Shown here piece by piece: positions 47,954-59,021 of a stretch of 64,000 nucleotides of DNA. Origin of the DNA: Serpula lacrymans var. lacrymans S7.9 (lineage: Eukaryota > Basidiomycota > Agaricomycetes > Boletales > Serpulaceae); assembly GCF_000218685.1 (NCBI RefSeq), contig NW_006763302.1:223180-287179 (forward strand). Direction: 5' to 3'. How positions within the stretch are numbered: the first letter of the stretch is position 1; the number at the start of each line of letters is the position of its first letter. Both the position numbers and the translations under genes were made by a program. The notes beneath the pieces are model-generated. The model worked only from the letters and a program-made list of their open reading frames with translations. It searched no databases and had not been told where the DNA came from.

Positions 47954-50900
47954 TCAGAATCCACCAGTGGAAGATGGTGTTAGTGGTTTCGCATCTGCAG
48001 AGGGTGGAGGGCCATTAAACATGGCCTTGAGAGTAACTTCATTCCTCTTCTGTCGTACACGCTCCACCTCTTCCGCCCCGCCCGTCAGCTTGAGTTTCTT
48101 ACCGCTCACAAATCCTACCAACTCATCCTGGAATTCATCCGAACGACTGGCCAGTTCCTTCTCGCGGTTCTTCTGGTTAGCAGCGATAGCTTTCATCCGT
48201 CGCTCTGGGTCCACAGAAGCACCTCTAATTTCCATCATTACGGTGGTCAATCCGCCATGGCCTTCGTCTACAGGTAATGGCTTGAAGCCACGGCCACGAT
48301 TCATGCGTCCGGGAGTGGTGCCACGAATCGATATGACTTTCTCTATATGAGTAAGAATATCGACTACTGCCTTGTGATCGTCAAGAAGATCACTTAGGAA
48401 TTCTTCTTGGTGACTGAGGAATCCTTGTTCTTCAACAATATTCTGCAATTCTTCCTCCCAAGTCTTCTTCCACATTGGCTTTATGGTCTTGATATGCTCC
48501 TTCAAGCTAGCTAGCTCTGCAGCAGTAGTGGCGGTATCTTCTTGTACGGACTTCAGAAGCTGAGGTTTAGGATTCACGTGCCGTTTCAATACATCATCCT
48601 TCAATCCTTCTATCATATCTTGAAGTTCCTCCACCTTCGTCAGCACATTCTGGCTGCGAGTATCCAATTTGGTCTTGCCAGAGTCAATGTATGCACGAGC
48701 ACCTCCCACGTTAGTAGTAGCAAGCTGCTTGACCGACTGCGTCTGATTGCGCAACGTCCCGAGGGATTCCTTTGTTTGCTTCATGAAATCGGTGTATAGC
48801 TGCCGCATGATCCCTAGATCACGGCGGAGGTTTTGTACTTCGTCAAATTGTGTCTTCAGATCAGTGACGACACGGGTAGAGTACTCAGATAACATGGAAG
48901 CTCCAGTCATCTGTGGCTGGAGCTGGAGTGACTGGCCAGTCATTTGGGGAGGAATGAACGGATTCGAGTCGAAATGAGCGTCACCGACAATGCGAGAAAG
49001 CCGGCGGGCAACATGTTGAAAGTGTTTATCAGATGGACGGTCAGCGATTGGTGTGCTCTCCGCAAAGTCATGGGCAACAATTGGTTGAATAGCTGAAGAA
49101 CGGCGGTTGCTCGAAATGGTAGATTTGAGTTCCTTTATATCTTGGGAAAGACCGGATATCTGAGAATCGATGTGTTGCTTAATCTGATCAAGTGCTGTTT
49201 GTGTGGTTTAGATGGGCGCATTGATAAGAAAAATGATGTAAATGACTCACGTTCGATGTTGAGAGAAAGGAGACACTTCTCCTTTACTTCATCCATATCT
49301 TCTAGTTCATATTGGACACCGCTGGATGGGTCACGAATATAGATGGCAGGAAAATTTTCGAGACCAGGGTTGTAAGTAAATTTATCAACAAACAACATCC
49401 GGACCGATGAAAATGTAATGCCGGGCTCGATCGATACCTTCTTCACCTCTCGACCCAATTGAAGGAAAACATCAAACGATCGGGAAGGCGACTCTACTAT
49501 ACGTTCCAAAGACCCTCCAAAAGTGACAGTTCTTTCTGCAGATTTGTTTCTGGGCAGATCATTAAGCTCTGGAGGGGGAGGGGTTGCAGCTGGTTCCGGG
49601 ACAAAAGTTGGAGCCTTGAATGTGGGAAGCGAAGGGACTGGCGGAGTGGGTTCGCGTTCGATCGCGGGAGAAGGTGTACGTGACTGAGATCTGTTTGATT
49701 TCAGGATGCTCTGCCTTATGTTCTCTGATGGTGATTCATCGACCTCCGTTAATACCGCCAAATCGCCTGGAGTTAGTGCAGATGATGCAGCCAATGAGCG
49801 ACGATTTGAGTTTTTCGTGGATCGCTCCCGTGTGGTTGAACTGCCGGTCATCTTCGATATATTATACGTTGAGAAACGCTTCGATGCACGCCGAGCGAGG
49901 GTATCGCTTTTCTTCAGCGCAGCTAACGAGGAAGCCATCCCAGGCGCTTGAAGCGAATCTAGTGGCGGTGTCTCAGGGGGAGATCCCGAGTCTACACGCT
50001 CGATAACAGGAGAATCTTCTTGTATCATTTCTGGCTCTTCTATCACAACTGTGGGCGGTGACATGGGCTTATCCACGAGGGAATAGCGCTTGACTGAGGA
50101 AGGTACAGGTACAGCAGCTTGCGTGGGGGAGGTTGGCGGTAAGTCTTTCTCCACAGGCTTTGGGGTCGCCTTCGCTGACGTTACAAGTGTTTCAGAAGAT
50201 GAAGATGATGATTCAATAGAACCAAGAGATGGATGATATGTGTTAGATTTGGGAGTCGAGGTGCGTTCTGTGGGACGTGGTGACGAGGGTAACGACGCCC
50301 TTGTAGTGATAACGGGTGTCCCACTCTCCACGACAGCTCTTCCTGGTACATCCGTAGGCTTCTCTTCTGAGAGAGAGGATGGCACGACCTGGGGCGTGCC
50401 CTCCTTCTTCTTTCCTGAAGGTTGTGCGCTTCTCCTTGAGATGCTATCTTTATCGGCAATGCGTTCTTCATCCACAGTACTCCGCGATAACTGAGATCGA
50501 TGCTTTGTTTCCCCATCACGACGTGAACTCTTCTCTGAGCGCGAGGAGCGACTATCAGTGCGTGAATGTGTCGACTGCTCTGACCGGTGCCGATGGTCGG
50601 ACACTATTCGTCGATACATCGACTGCTTCCCTCGCAAGCCTTGCAAAAGGCTTGTTATAATTTCACGCACTTTGGGGAGATAAATCGCCAGGTTTTCTGC
50701 TGTTGCTTCCTCTGAAAGACAAACTTCGAGGACCTCACGCAAGTCCTCTGGCACCGCCATGAGGTCTCTGTGTTATACTTAGAGAGGGTGCGTGTAAGCC
50801 AGGAGGCATGATTACGCACGACATATCGATATTAAAGGCACCAAATGCTGCCACTGCGGCATTGAAATCATTGCCCAAACGAACATATACATCACTGACT

Positions 50901-51177
50901 TGATCCTCTGACATCTTCAATGTACTCCATAGCGTAAGTGATTCCAAGAGTTGTTTAATGGCCACCAAAAGTCGCGTTACAGCGGATTCGACTGCGGGCT
51001 ATGATGTGAAATAATATAAAGCAAATATGAAGACATACATTCCAGTGAACTTACATGTGAGTTTGACCGGCCACTACGCTCACTTCGCGAAGAACTCGCA
51101 GGAGCCGCTGAGGCTGCAGGAGGATTTTCGCGTTTAGAAGTTTGCGTTGAGTATGGGGGTGGTGGTGGTGTGGACAT
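47954..51177 (-). CDS. BUD6: Actin-interacting protein 3 / Bud6
   Basis: Bud6 binds formins and actin monomers and promotes actin cable assembly at sites of polarised growth. The N-terminal region begins 'MSTPPPPPYSTQTSKREN', then reads 'VESAVTRLLVAIKQLLESLTLW' and 'VSDVYVRLGNDFNAAV', both Bud6 hallmarks. A long Ser/Pro/Thr-rich disordered part follows (about 50.6-49.6 kb). The conserved AIP3 core starts 'DVFLQLGREVKKVSIEPGITFSSVRMLFVDKF'. A coiled-coil C-terminal half (48.9-47.95 kb) carries 'GGLTTVMMEIRGASVDPERRMKAI' and ends 'LTPSSTGGF'. At least four introns are present. The start at 51177 is the first Met of the Pro-rich exon; another exon upstream (Met at about 51,290, MHSHDDNPSVLW) is possible but would need an unusually short intron. 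Confidence 0.88.
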
Positions 51178-52354
51178 TGGAGCATGAATGTATGCTTGGG
51201 ATCCGTGTGTTCTATGTACTATGCAAGGAAACACTTACAGTTCGCTTTACAGTGGCCCGAGTCCAGAGAACACTGGGATTATCGTCGTGAGAATGCATTT
51301 GTCATATCATCTACTATAAACAGTAAGAAAGATCATCGCATCCTTCCCACCTACCAGAGCTAATATGTTCATCATGATATTATATATGCCTCGAGGCATT
51401 ACATGCCCATTGCCAGCTATTTGGTGCGCTGGATCACGCAAGCATGGGCGTCTGAATATTACCCTAGACCCACAGCGCTACTGTTAGTAGTACTCTTACC
51501 ATAAGCACTCTTTCCTTGCGTATCGACCATACTTCGAGTCAGTAAGTCTTCCGGCTTTACGACTTACAAGTGTAGTAACTGAGACTGTTTATGGCTTGTG
51601 TAGTAAAGGTGTTGAAGCAGTGCCATACATAATGGTCTGACTATGATTATGAGAGAGGATTGGCGTTGCTTGTATCTCCATCTCCGCAATCAAACACAAT
51701 CTGTTGAGCGAGTGTCTTGACCGATTACTATGGAGCGACTTGACGTGGTCTTTTTCCACGAGCACCCTCCCTACATGCGGACCGACAGTGCCAGAGTCAG
51801 TCCTACCACTCATAGCATCTCATCACCGCGGGAGAGGATATCAGTCAGGCTCGACTTGCAATGGTGATAGAAATGAAACACGACCCGTTGGGCAACTCGA
51901 CTGATGTTTTCGTGAACGAATCTGACTGATTTTTATACGTGCTCCATTTATTTTGGCGTTTTAGCTCCATACTTGAGTACGTGTTTTAACCTTACAGCTT
52001 ACAAGTTTCGCCGTTGTAATCAGGGGAACTTTATATTATTGAAAGATCCATTGTTTCTCTGCCAGTCTCATCCCTCCCAGTGTCTTATCACCACCAGAGA
52101 GAAGACACCCCAAAATCAACTGTGGATGGTTATGCCTTAATTCACTTCTGGTCGATGATAGAAACTGGGGACAATATGCGGAGTGAGCAACTTGACCTAG
52201 GTTTCGGTGAAGATATCTGATGTCCCAGCACCTTGATTGCATCGCGACTCTTGCGATTCGACATTTATTTGAGAATCCTCCTGTCAAGTTTGACAGCTAA
52301 GTCTAATATATATTGGTGCTAAAATGGAATGCACCAGGTCCAATCTTGTCAACG
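51178..52354. other. Intergenic ~1.2 kb
   Basis: BUD6 promoter side plus AT-rich sequence. No gene is seen. Possible 5' flank of the GTPase relic, but no clear match to the 5' flanks of copies A and B was found by eye. Confidence 0.45.
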
Positions 52355-52880
52355 ATGATTTAATCTTCGGAGGAAAAGGAGCGGGGGAAAGCTCACTTAC
52401 CAACATCGGCGGAAATATTGTCGATATATTCAGCAGTGCTCATGGTTGTACCATGAAGTCTCGCAGCTACGATATCTAAATCGGAGAAGAGGGACAGGAA
52501 CATTTGGATGCCATCGTCAAAGTGCGTGACCTTATTTATCGTCTTGAGAACTCTGGCGGCATTCGGCTGGTTTTCTATATACGTGATGGTAGAATCACGA
52601 AAACCACTTCTACGAGGTCTTATGTGATAAGAATGTACCCGCAGTCATAGCCATTACTGGCCTTGAACAAGTGGATCCTATGGAACGACGGTGGGTGGGC
52701 AATCAGAGGCATTTCAAGCCTTATGGTATAAATCCTGTTGGACAGGCATGCGTCAATTTGATACCTGGACTTGACGGGATGTACAAGAAGTACAACAGTT
52801 CGAAGCTGAAGGGGTACAGTGGCAAAGTTGTGACCCATCGGATATTGAAGATCATGAATTCAAAACATGATGAATAAGAT
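52355..52880 (+). pseudogene. GTPase relic (third copy), dead
   Basis: The sequence follows copies A and B from 'taatcttcggaggaaaagg' (P-loop) to 'ggatgtacaag...ttcgaagctgaaggg'. It is broken in several ways. The P-loop lysine codon has become glutamate (GAGES). An in-frame TAA follows 'SRSYDI'. About 45-50 nt are deleted across the G3 'DTMGL' motif, and further frame-changing deletions lie near 52,570-52,620. Homology fades after about 52,830. It cannot encode a working GTPase. It lies ~10 kb downstream of copy B, alone, without an FMO. Confidence 0.85.
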
Positions 52881-53164
52881 GTAGGAAGACGTGGTGCACG
52901 TGTAACTGCCATTTCTGACGTTCATTCGCCCCTGCTCATGTGCAGAGACCGAGACACTTGAAGCCATATCCCATTGCCTCGTAGGTATGAGGGCATCGGG
53001 ATTTCACCCTCTCATTCTTTCAGTTTCAAGTTGTTAGTTCACTGAATGGTGAAATTGCAATCTCACATGCCAGAATCTGGTCGCTTGTAACACAAAAAAT
53101 TATATCAAAGTGGTAATATTGTGGACGTACGGGAGCAACAGCATATTCTGAACTTGGTAGTGGC
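52881..53164. other. Intergenic after GTPase relic
   Basis: About 280 bp of 3' flank to the uL23m gene. Possible weak residual similarity to the GTPase 3' flank (gttagttcactga near 53,032). No gene is seen. Confidence 0.4.
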
Positions 53165-54106
53165 CTATGTAGATACCTTGCGTTGCCGACTTCTAACGAT
53201 GGGGACGCCCTGTGTCCGCATAGCATCCATCTTGATCTGTATCTGTTCCGTTTCCCTGACTGTTCTAAGCCTCCGCTTTGCCACTTCTTTCAAGATTTTA
53301 TCTCTCCGCACATAACCAGTGAACCTCCAATTCTTGCTCCCTTTTTTGGTCATCCGCAAATATTCATATCTCCTCCACCGCTTGAGTGCGGACAAGGCGA
53401 ATTTCTCTTCCAGCCATTTCTGTCGCTCTTTCCTCGCTCCTTCGTCCATATCCTCCATTGCCAACGGATAGTAGAAGGGGTCAACCAACCCCACTACGGC
53501 ACGCTTATATGTCTTGTAGGACTTTGTACGCGTCCAAGAACCATCGTGAGGGTCACGATATATAGGAGACAGATAATTAGTGGTACGAATATAGGTCGTC
53601 TTGACACCATAGACGGCGGACAAGTACGACCGAACGTCAGTCTTGGTCACTGACTGGGGAATGCGAAAGGTTGCTTCGTAGGGGTTGTATGGCTGACCCG
53701 TTGGGGTATGGTTACGAACCATGCGAAATACAATGTTTGGAAGATAGATTTTCTGTCCGACGACTTTGAGTTCTTTTGTCCCATTCTCCTCCTTGTACTG
53801 CAGACCTCGCAACCTCGTCCGCCGCTCATTTAACCTTCCGAGCCACTCGCCTTCTGTAAGTTCATTCCCGTCTTCCTTGACAAGCTCGCCTTTTGCAAGG
53901 AAACGCTGGTATCGAGAAAATTCTGACGGAGTAAGGTCGCTGCCTGAGGGAGGTTTGAATGCATCCTGTTTTCGTAGACGGCGAAGACGGACAGCATGGG
54001 GAGTAGATTGCTCCCTTGCAGCTGCAGCATGCTTTGATAGTGCAGAAGCACCGTCTGGGACTGTAGTCGCGTACAGACGACGGAAAACTCGAGTCAAAGA
54101 CAGCAT
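53165..54106 (-). CDS. Mitochondrial large ribosomal subunit protein uL23m
   Basis: Protein of the mitochondrial ribosome near the peptide exit tunnel (yeast Mrp20 family). The frame is a single exon. The start at 54106 reads 'MLSLTRVFRRLYATTV', a typical basic mitochondrial presequence; an in-frame Met at 54211 is possible but adds an unlikely leader overlapping the divergent promoter. The L23 fold is recognised by 'KIYLPNIVFRMVRN', 'NPYEATFRIPQSVTKTDVRSYLSAVYGVKTTYIRT' and 'YKRAVVGLVDPFYYPLA'. The C-terminal ~90 residues are a very basic extension (KKGSKNWRFTGYVRRDK...RQRKVST). Length is 313 aa, longer than bacterial L23, as usual for mitochondria. Confidence 0.9.
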   Translation of the reverse strand: MLSLTRVFRRLYATTVPDGASALSKHAAAAREQSTPHAVRLRRLRKQDAFKPPSGSDLTPSEFSRYQRFLAKGELVKEDGNELTEGEWLGRLNERRTRLRGLQYKEENGTKELKVVGQKIYLPNIVFRMVRNHTPTGQPYNPYEATFRIPQSVTKTDVRSYLSAVYGVKTTYIRTTNYLSPIYRDPHDGSWTRTKSYKTYKRAVVGLVDPFYYPLAMEDMDEGARKERQKWLEEKFALSALKRWRRYEYLRMTKKGSKNWRFTGYVRRDKILKEVAKRRLRTVRETEQIQIKMDAMRTQGVPIVRSRQRKVST

Positions 54107-54336
54107 TGAAAGCTTTTCTACTTTTGCGGTTGGACGCAAAAGTCGGGTCTGAGCAGTAGAGGAAATTTCTCCACGTGGTTGCACGTGAGGTTTTGGGTGC
54201 GACACCGCCACCTGGCTTACAGGACTCTTCTACCTGCTTTCCGCTCACCTTGAGCTTTATCTGTAACCACCACCTTGACTGGATTCGTATAACCCCATCA
54301 TATAATCGCTCTTTTACTCAGGATCAACGGGCCAAC
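54107..54336. promoter_or_regulatory. Divergent promoter between uL23m and DCR2-like phosphatase
   Basis: Only 230 bp separate the start codons of two head-to-head genes, so the promoters must be shared or overlapping. No TATA consensus was found. Confidence 0.6.
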
Positions 54337-56928
54337 ATGGCTGCGTTCTCTATTTTTCGATTTTTCCGCTTTCTGAGGGCAATATTTGCCCCGATGGCAC
54401 TAGTTATTGGCTTCTCTTGCTTGTTGACCTTCATATTTATTTTATACCAGCCAACTACAGGACCAGGAGAAATACAGCGGCTAGGATGGCAATCATGGGA
54501 TGTTATCTCTATGACGGACTACGAACAACTGCCTACAGACAGTAGCTCGACACCGGGTCAAGTTTCTGGCGTGGACTGGTGGAACGTCTCGACTTCTCAG
54601 GACCAAACAGCTGACGGTGGCAGTCTACCATTGGATGTATGGGCGCCATTGCTTCCACATGATACTGGCCGTGCGTGCATCGTGTGTCTAGTAGATGTCA
54701 TAATATTGACTAACCTCATGTCCCATTTATTAACCTGATATTAAAAGTCTCTGAGATCGCCGTCACCCGGTGCATGTTCCCACCCGACCTTGTTGGCGAT
54801 ATATGCGCACCTTCTACAACCATAGAGCAAGATGCTATCAAGGGTAAATGGGTCCGTGTAGAGCGAGACCTTAACAAGCAGTCTGGCCTTTGGTCTCTGG
54901 TTCGTATATTCAGTGGTTATTACCAAGAGGACTGGTGATCTTATCTCTGCCTTTATCGTCATTCGCATACCAAACAGAACATTTACTATAGACGCACACG
55001 CCGTCTTGACATCCCTCTGGTTACTGACTTCCAGCTCCTTCCAGCTGGCGAATCACCCACCCCCCTGACGGACCCCTGGGTCAAGGTAGATCACTCTGTC
55101 AGAGATGGTGTCATGCGCACAGACCCAATCTATTTGTGGTATCGTACTGGAAAGACTTTGCGTGAGATGTCAGCAGAGGAGAAACAACAACTTGTCACTG
55201 AAGTAGATGTTCTATATGGGGAAGACAGACCTTGGTATGGCTTCGAGAAGCTCGAACCTGCTATTACACCAGAGCAAGAAGGTCGACTTGAGAGCGTCTG
55301 GATGACATATCGTAGAGGCGTGAAGCGTATGTCTTTTTCTGGTCTTTACACTTATGTTCTCACAAGAATGCCTTTCAGCCGTCCCGAAAGCTCCTCCGCT
55401 CCATTTTTCAAAAGATGGGAGGTTCAAGGTTCTTCAAATTGCCGACTTGCATTACTCTGTTTCTCGTGGAAGTTGTAGAGATACAACGATTGAACCATGC
55501 GCCAGCTCCGACAATCTGACCAATACACTCCTTGGTCAGGTTATAGACGAAGAAAAGCCAGATCTCGTCGTATTTTCAGGGGATCAGCTGAATGGTCAAG
55601 GAACCTCATGGGATCCAAAGTCTGTTCTAGCCAAATTCGCCACTGCAGTAACGGACCGAGGCATCCCATGGGCGGCAATATTTGGGAATCACGACGAGGA
55701 AAATGGTGATGTGAAGGAGGAGCAAGTTAGGATGATGCAGGCACTGCCATATAGCCTTGTTGAGAGAGGTCCAAAGGACATACATGGAGTTGGCAATTAT
55801 GTCCTCAAAGTTAAAAGTGCCGATGCGTTAAGTCCCAGAATCTACCATACATGCCAGCCCATATCTAACTTTTTCGTTTTCAATCATAGATCAATGACAC
55901 ACCTACTGACTCTGTACTTCCTGGACTCTGGATCATATTCGAAGGGATACTTGGATTGGTTCGGCTTCTTTACACCGACGGAGTATGACTGGATACATGA
56001 AGTAAGTTCCCTGCATGTAAGTTTTCCAACGTTGCCTGATGTTCCTTGCAGGACCAAGTGGACTGGTTCCTGCAACAGTCTGGTATGTAAACCTACTTTA
56101 TTAGCAGGACATCTTCTGAAGGGGTTATATTACAGGTACCATCGATGCAATTGAGCGTCCATTCACACCAGATACAACCAACGACTTCGATGGCATCTGG
56201 GAACGCCAATCTGACCAGCTGACACCAGAAACTCGTAAGCTTGCAAAACCCAATGCAATGGTGTTTTTCCATATACCTTTGTGTGTTATTTTTATTCACA
56301 TTTATGTTACCATTGGTGACACCTGAATTTGGTATTCAGGCAAGAGTCGTACTCCACTCCTGACAGGGACACTCGTACAGGCCAGCTATTGGATTATGGA
56401 TTGCATGGGCTCGAGGGACCTGGTGCTGCCAAGAAGAGCGATGGCTTCTTCGAGAAGGGTTTGTTGACAGCTCTGGAGAGTGATCACCGAGCTAGTGCAA
56501 GTATTCCTGAAGTTAAGGTCGTCGGGAATGGTCACTGTCACAGTATGTTGCCCATCTTACGTTTTAGCTGGTAAAAGGCTGATGGAGGTTCCAGTTACCG
56601 AGGATTGCAAGCGGGTGAAAGATGTCTGGTTATGCTTTGGAGGTGGAGGGTAAGCCGTTACATCCGTCCCCAGGACAAAAGTAAATTGATTCGTTCTCTA
56701 GATCATATTCAGGATACGGGAAAGTTGGGTGAGCAGTTTGTCAATTGTAATTAGTGTTTCTAGCTGAAAATTCCCCCCAGATTCGACCGAAGGTTCCGTG
56801 TATATGAGGTTTCAGACTATGGAGAGACCATCCGCACCTACAAACGCACAGAGAATAATGTGATCCTCAATGACATAGTGCTTGCTGGTCGGGGAGCTCC
56901 ACCACTAAACAGCGAAATGCCGAGGTAG
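54337..56928 (+). CDS. Calcineurin-like metallophosphatase, DCR2/SIA1-like
   Basis: Fungal DCR2-type phosphatases are membrane-anchored dimetal phosphoesterases linked in yeast to cell-cycle and unfolded protein response control. The start at 54337 gives 'MAAFSIFRFFRFLRAIFAPMALVIGFSCLLTFIFILY', a short basic N-terminus and one membrane anchor. Further parts: 'ICAPSTTIEQDAIKGKWVRV', then across an intron 'SLNIYYRRTRRLDIPLV'. The catalytic domain has metal motifs 'IADLHYS' (D-x-H), 'FSGDQLNG' (GD), 'GNHDE' and 'GNGHCHVTED' (GH-x-H). The end is 'APPLNSEMPR', TAG at 56926-56928. About ten short introns; junctions checked (DTGL, SLNIYY, VKPVPK, SADASM) are in phase. The 'CHC..H' histidine motif is itself split by an intron. 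Confidence 0.88.
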
Positions 56929-57252
56929 ACAGGAGAGACCAGTTTTTGTATTATTACCAGAGATCAAGTATTTTGGAATGCATATATGGAAGTTTTAAAA
57001 GGAATTTCGTCACTACTATATGTGTCGGTGGTATCTTCGCGCGACGCGACTGGATACACGATACGCGTCAAGTGCACGTGACAGCTATGGTTTATTACTT
57101 TAGGTAAAGGACTAGCAAACCCCAGCTTTAATCTCAAAAACATATAAAACCCTTTTACCACGTTCGCGTTCACTTTATCTTTTGTTTCCATCCTCACACA
57201 TACAGAAATCAACTATCTCAAATCCCAATAAATATCTAATAATTGTCTGAAC
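56929..57252. other. Intergenic: phosphatase 3' end / LRR gene promoter
   Basis: 324 bp. A TATAAA element lies at 57143-57148, ~105 bp before the next ATG, followed by a CT-rich tract ending in the ATG context. Confidence 0.55.
57143..57148 (+). promoter_or_regulatory. TATA box of LRR protein gene
   Basis: TATAAA, 105 bp upstream of the ATG at 57253; spacing is reasonable for a fungal promoter with a ~70 nt leader. Confidence 0.5.
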
Positions 57253-59021
57253 ATGGTTTATTATCGTACGCCCTCGTCGTCTGCGAACCCATCGCCGTCC
57301 TCTTCACCAGCGTTCGGTCCTGTTGATTCATCGCCCTTATCTTCTCCAAGTTTACAACCAATAGTCCTCGATTCACCCCCAGCTACACCTGGACATGTCT
57401 TGCACCCCTTCGCAGCCTCTACTAAAGCAAACAGGCGTCCTCCCCAGTACGAGAAGAAGCTGGAAACACCTCCGGTAACTCCACCGCAGGCTTTCACTTC
57501 CAAACCGTCACTAGGATATTACCGTGTCCCCAAGCTTACACATAAGAGTGAAGATGATGACTTCTTCCGTGGTAATGGTTCTCCTATAAGTAGCTCCTTT
57601 TCTCGTCAGGTATCACGCAACTTAAGCCGTGAGGAACAAATATGGGATGACGCTCTCGAGAAGCCTTTCAGCACGGGTATCGGTGCCATTGACCTCAGGT
57701 GTCTGTCGTTTCATCTTAGTATACACTTATTGGTTCTCCTGATCATCCAGTTCACAGTAATCAACAATTGACATATATCCCTCCGTCAATTGCTGACCTT
57801 TCCAACTTTTTCAACACATCCGAGAAATCGGAGCAGGTAAACATCGTCGATGCAACCGCAGTTCGCTCCTTCTCTCGTGTCAGCACTGGGACAGAGAGTA
57901 GCTCGTCTCGTACTCGTTCGTTCGGAAGAATAAAGTCCATTGTCGAATCTGGGAAAGAAAGGCATGAACTCCAGCTCTACCTTTCCGGAAATCAAATCAG
58001 CAATCTACCCCGCGAACTATTTTCTCTTCAAAAGATGACTGTTCTTATTCTTCGTGAGTCCTCGCGTCAATATGACTCGATAAATGCTAACTTCATGCTC
58101 GGTATAACAGGCGGAAACCTTCTTACATCTATTCCGTCAGATATATCTCATCTTTCGAGCTTACGCGAGCTCAACATATCCAACAACAAGCTCACATATC
58201 TTCCATCCGAGCTTTGTGAGATGCCTGCTCTAGATAAACTGTATCTGAACCCGAACCCATTTCTCCAAGAGCCTTCTCGTTCTGTCACGCATGTAAGACC
58301 TGCTTCTCCGCGACTGGAAGCTCTTCAAGTCCGCCGTTCCCGATCCATATCTCATTTCTTTCTGCAGCGAAAAGAAGAATTAGCAAGGCCCCCAACTACT
58401 GCCGTCTCTTCTGCCTCTGTTTTCGTACCTTCCATCCCGCCTTTAAGCGAAATGTGCTATCGCAAGCTTCTCACACCAATCAGTAGTTTTGCTACTACAC
58501 CCACTGTTCTTTCAGAATATTATGGTGTCCCGCTTTCTGAATGGTGGGAAGATTGTATCCCCTCTAATATCCGAGAGACGCTGGGGGCATGCGTACCAGG
58601 AACCTTCAAACCCCACATCTCATTATCGCCCACCTCGAGTCCTTCTCATGTCCGTTCTCGCAAGCAGTCGCCTTACGTTAGCGTCGGTGTATGTCCTAAT
58701 CCTAAGCACCGGGGCAGCGTGTTCATAAAGCATGCCGAAGAAAGGTTCACATGGGAGAGGGTCATCAGTGGCGTTGACGTCGGAGGCTCAGTCCCCGTGC
58801 GATGGCGTGGCTGCCTACGGGGTTGTCTAGACTTTTTGGTGCAAAATGACGAAAACGCTGTTGAAGCTGAGAATTCTCCTGCGAGTGGCCACGATGCGGA
58901 CACGGAGTTAAACTCAGAGTCGGATGTAGATTCCCTGATGGCGGTCGACGACGAGATGGATGCGATTCAGGTGGTAAAGCTGGATGGAAATATGCTCGCT
59001 ATGGATGAGTTTGAAGATTGA
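57253..59021 (+). CDS. Leucine-rich repeat protein
   Basis: Exons 57253-57698, 57758-58053 and 58111-59021 give 550 aa with consistent phases. The first ~140 residues are Ser/Pro-rich and disordered, with repeated 'TPP/SPS' sites that suit proline-directed kinases. LRRs follow: 'IDLSNQQLTYIPPSIADLSNFF', 'LYLSGNQISNLPRELFSLQKMTVL', 'GNLLTSIPSDISHLSSLRELNISNNKLTYLPSELCEMPALDKLYLNPNP'; the first and third are each split by an intron. The C-terminal half has a conserved-looking segment with cysteines ('VGVCPNPKHRGSVFIKHAEERFTWERV') and an acidic tail (DSLMAVDDEMDAIQ). No signal peptide or membrane segment. It is an intracellular scaffold by its make-up; exact role not known to me. Confidence 0.85.

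Noticed and set aside
49640..49690. Possible tRNA T-arm (gcgttcgatcgcg)
   Set aside because: It lies in the BUD6 coding sequence and has no acceptor, D or anticodon stems around it.
54175..54336. Upstream extension of the DCR2-like frame
   Set aside because: The frame is open but overlaps the uL23m 5' end region; the ATG at 54337 directly yields the basic N-terminus and membrane anchor expected.
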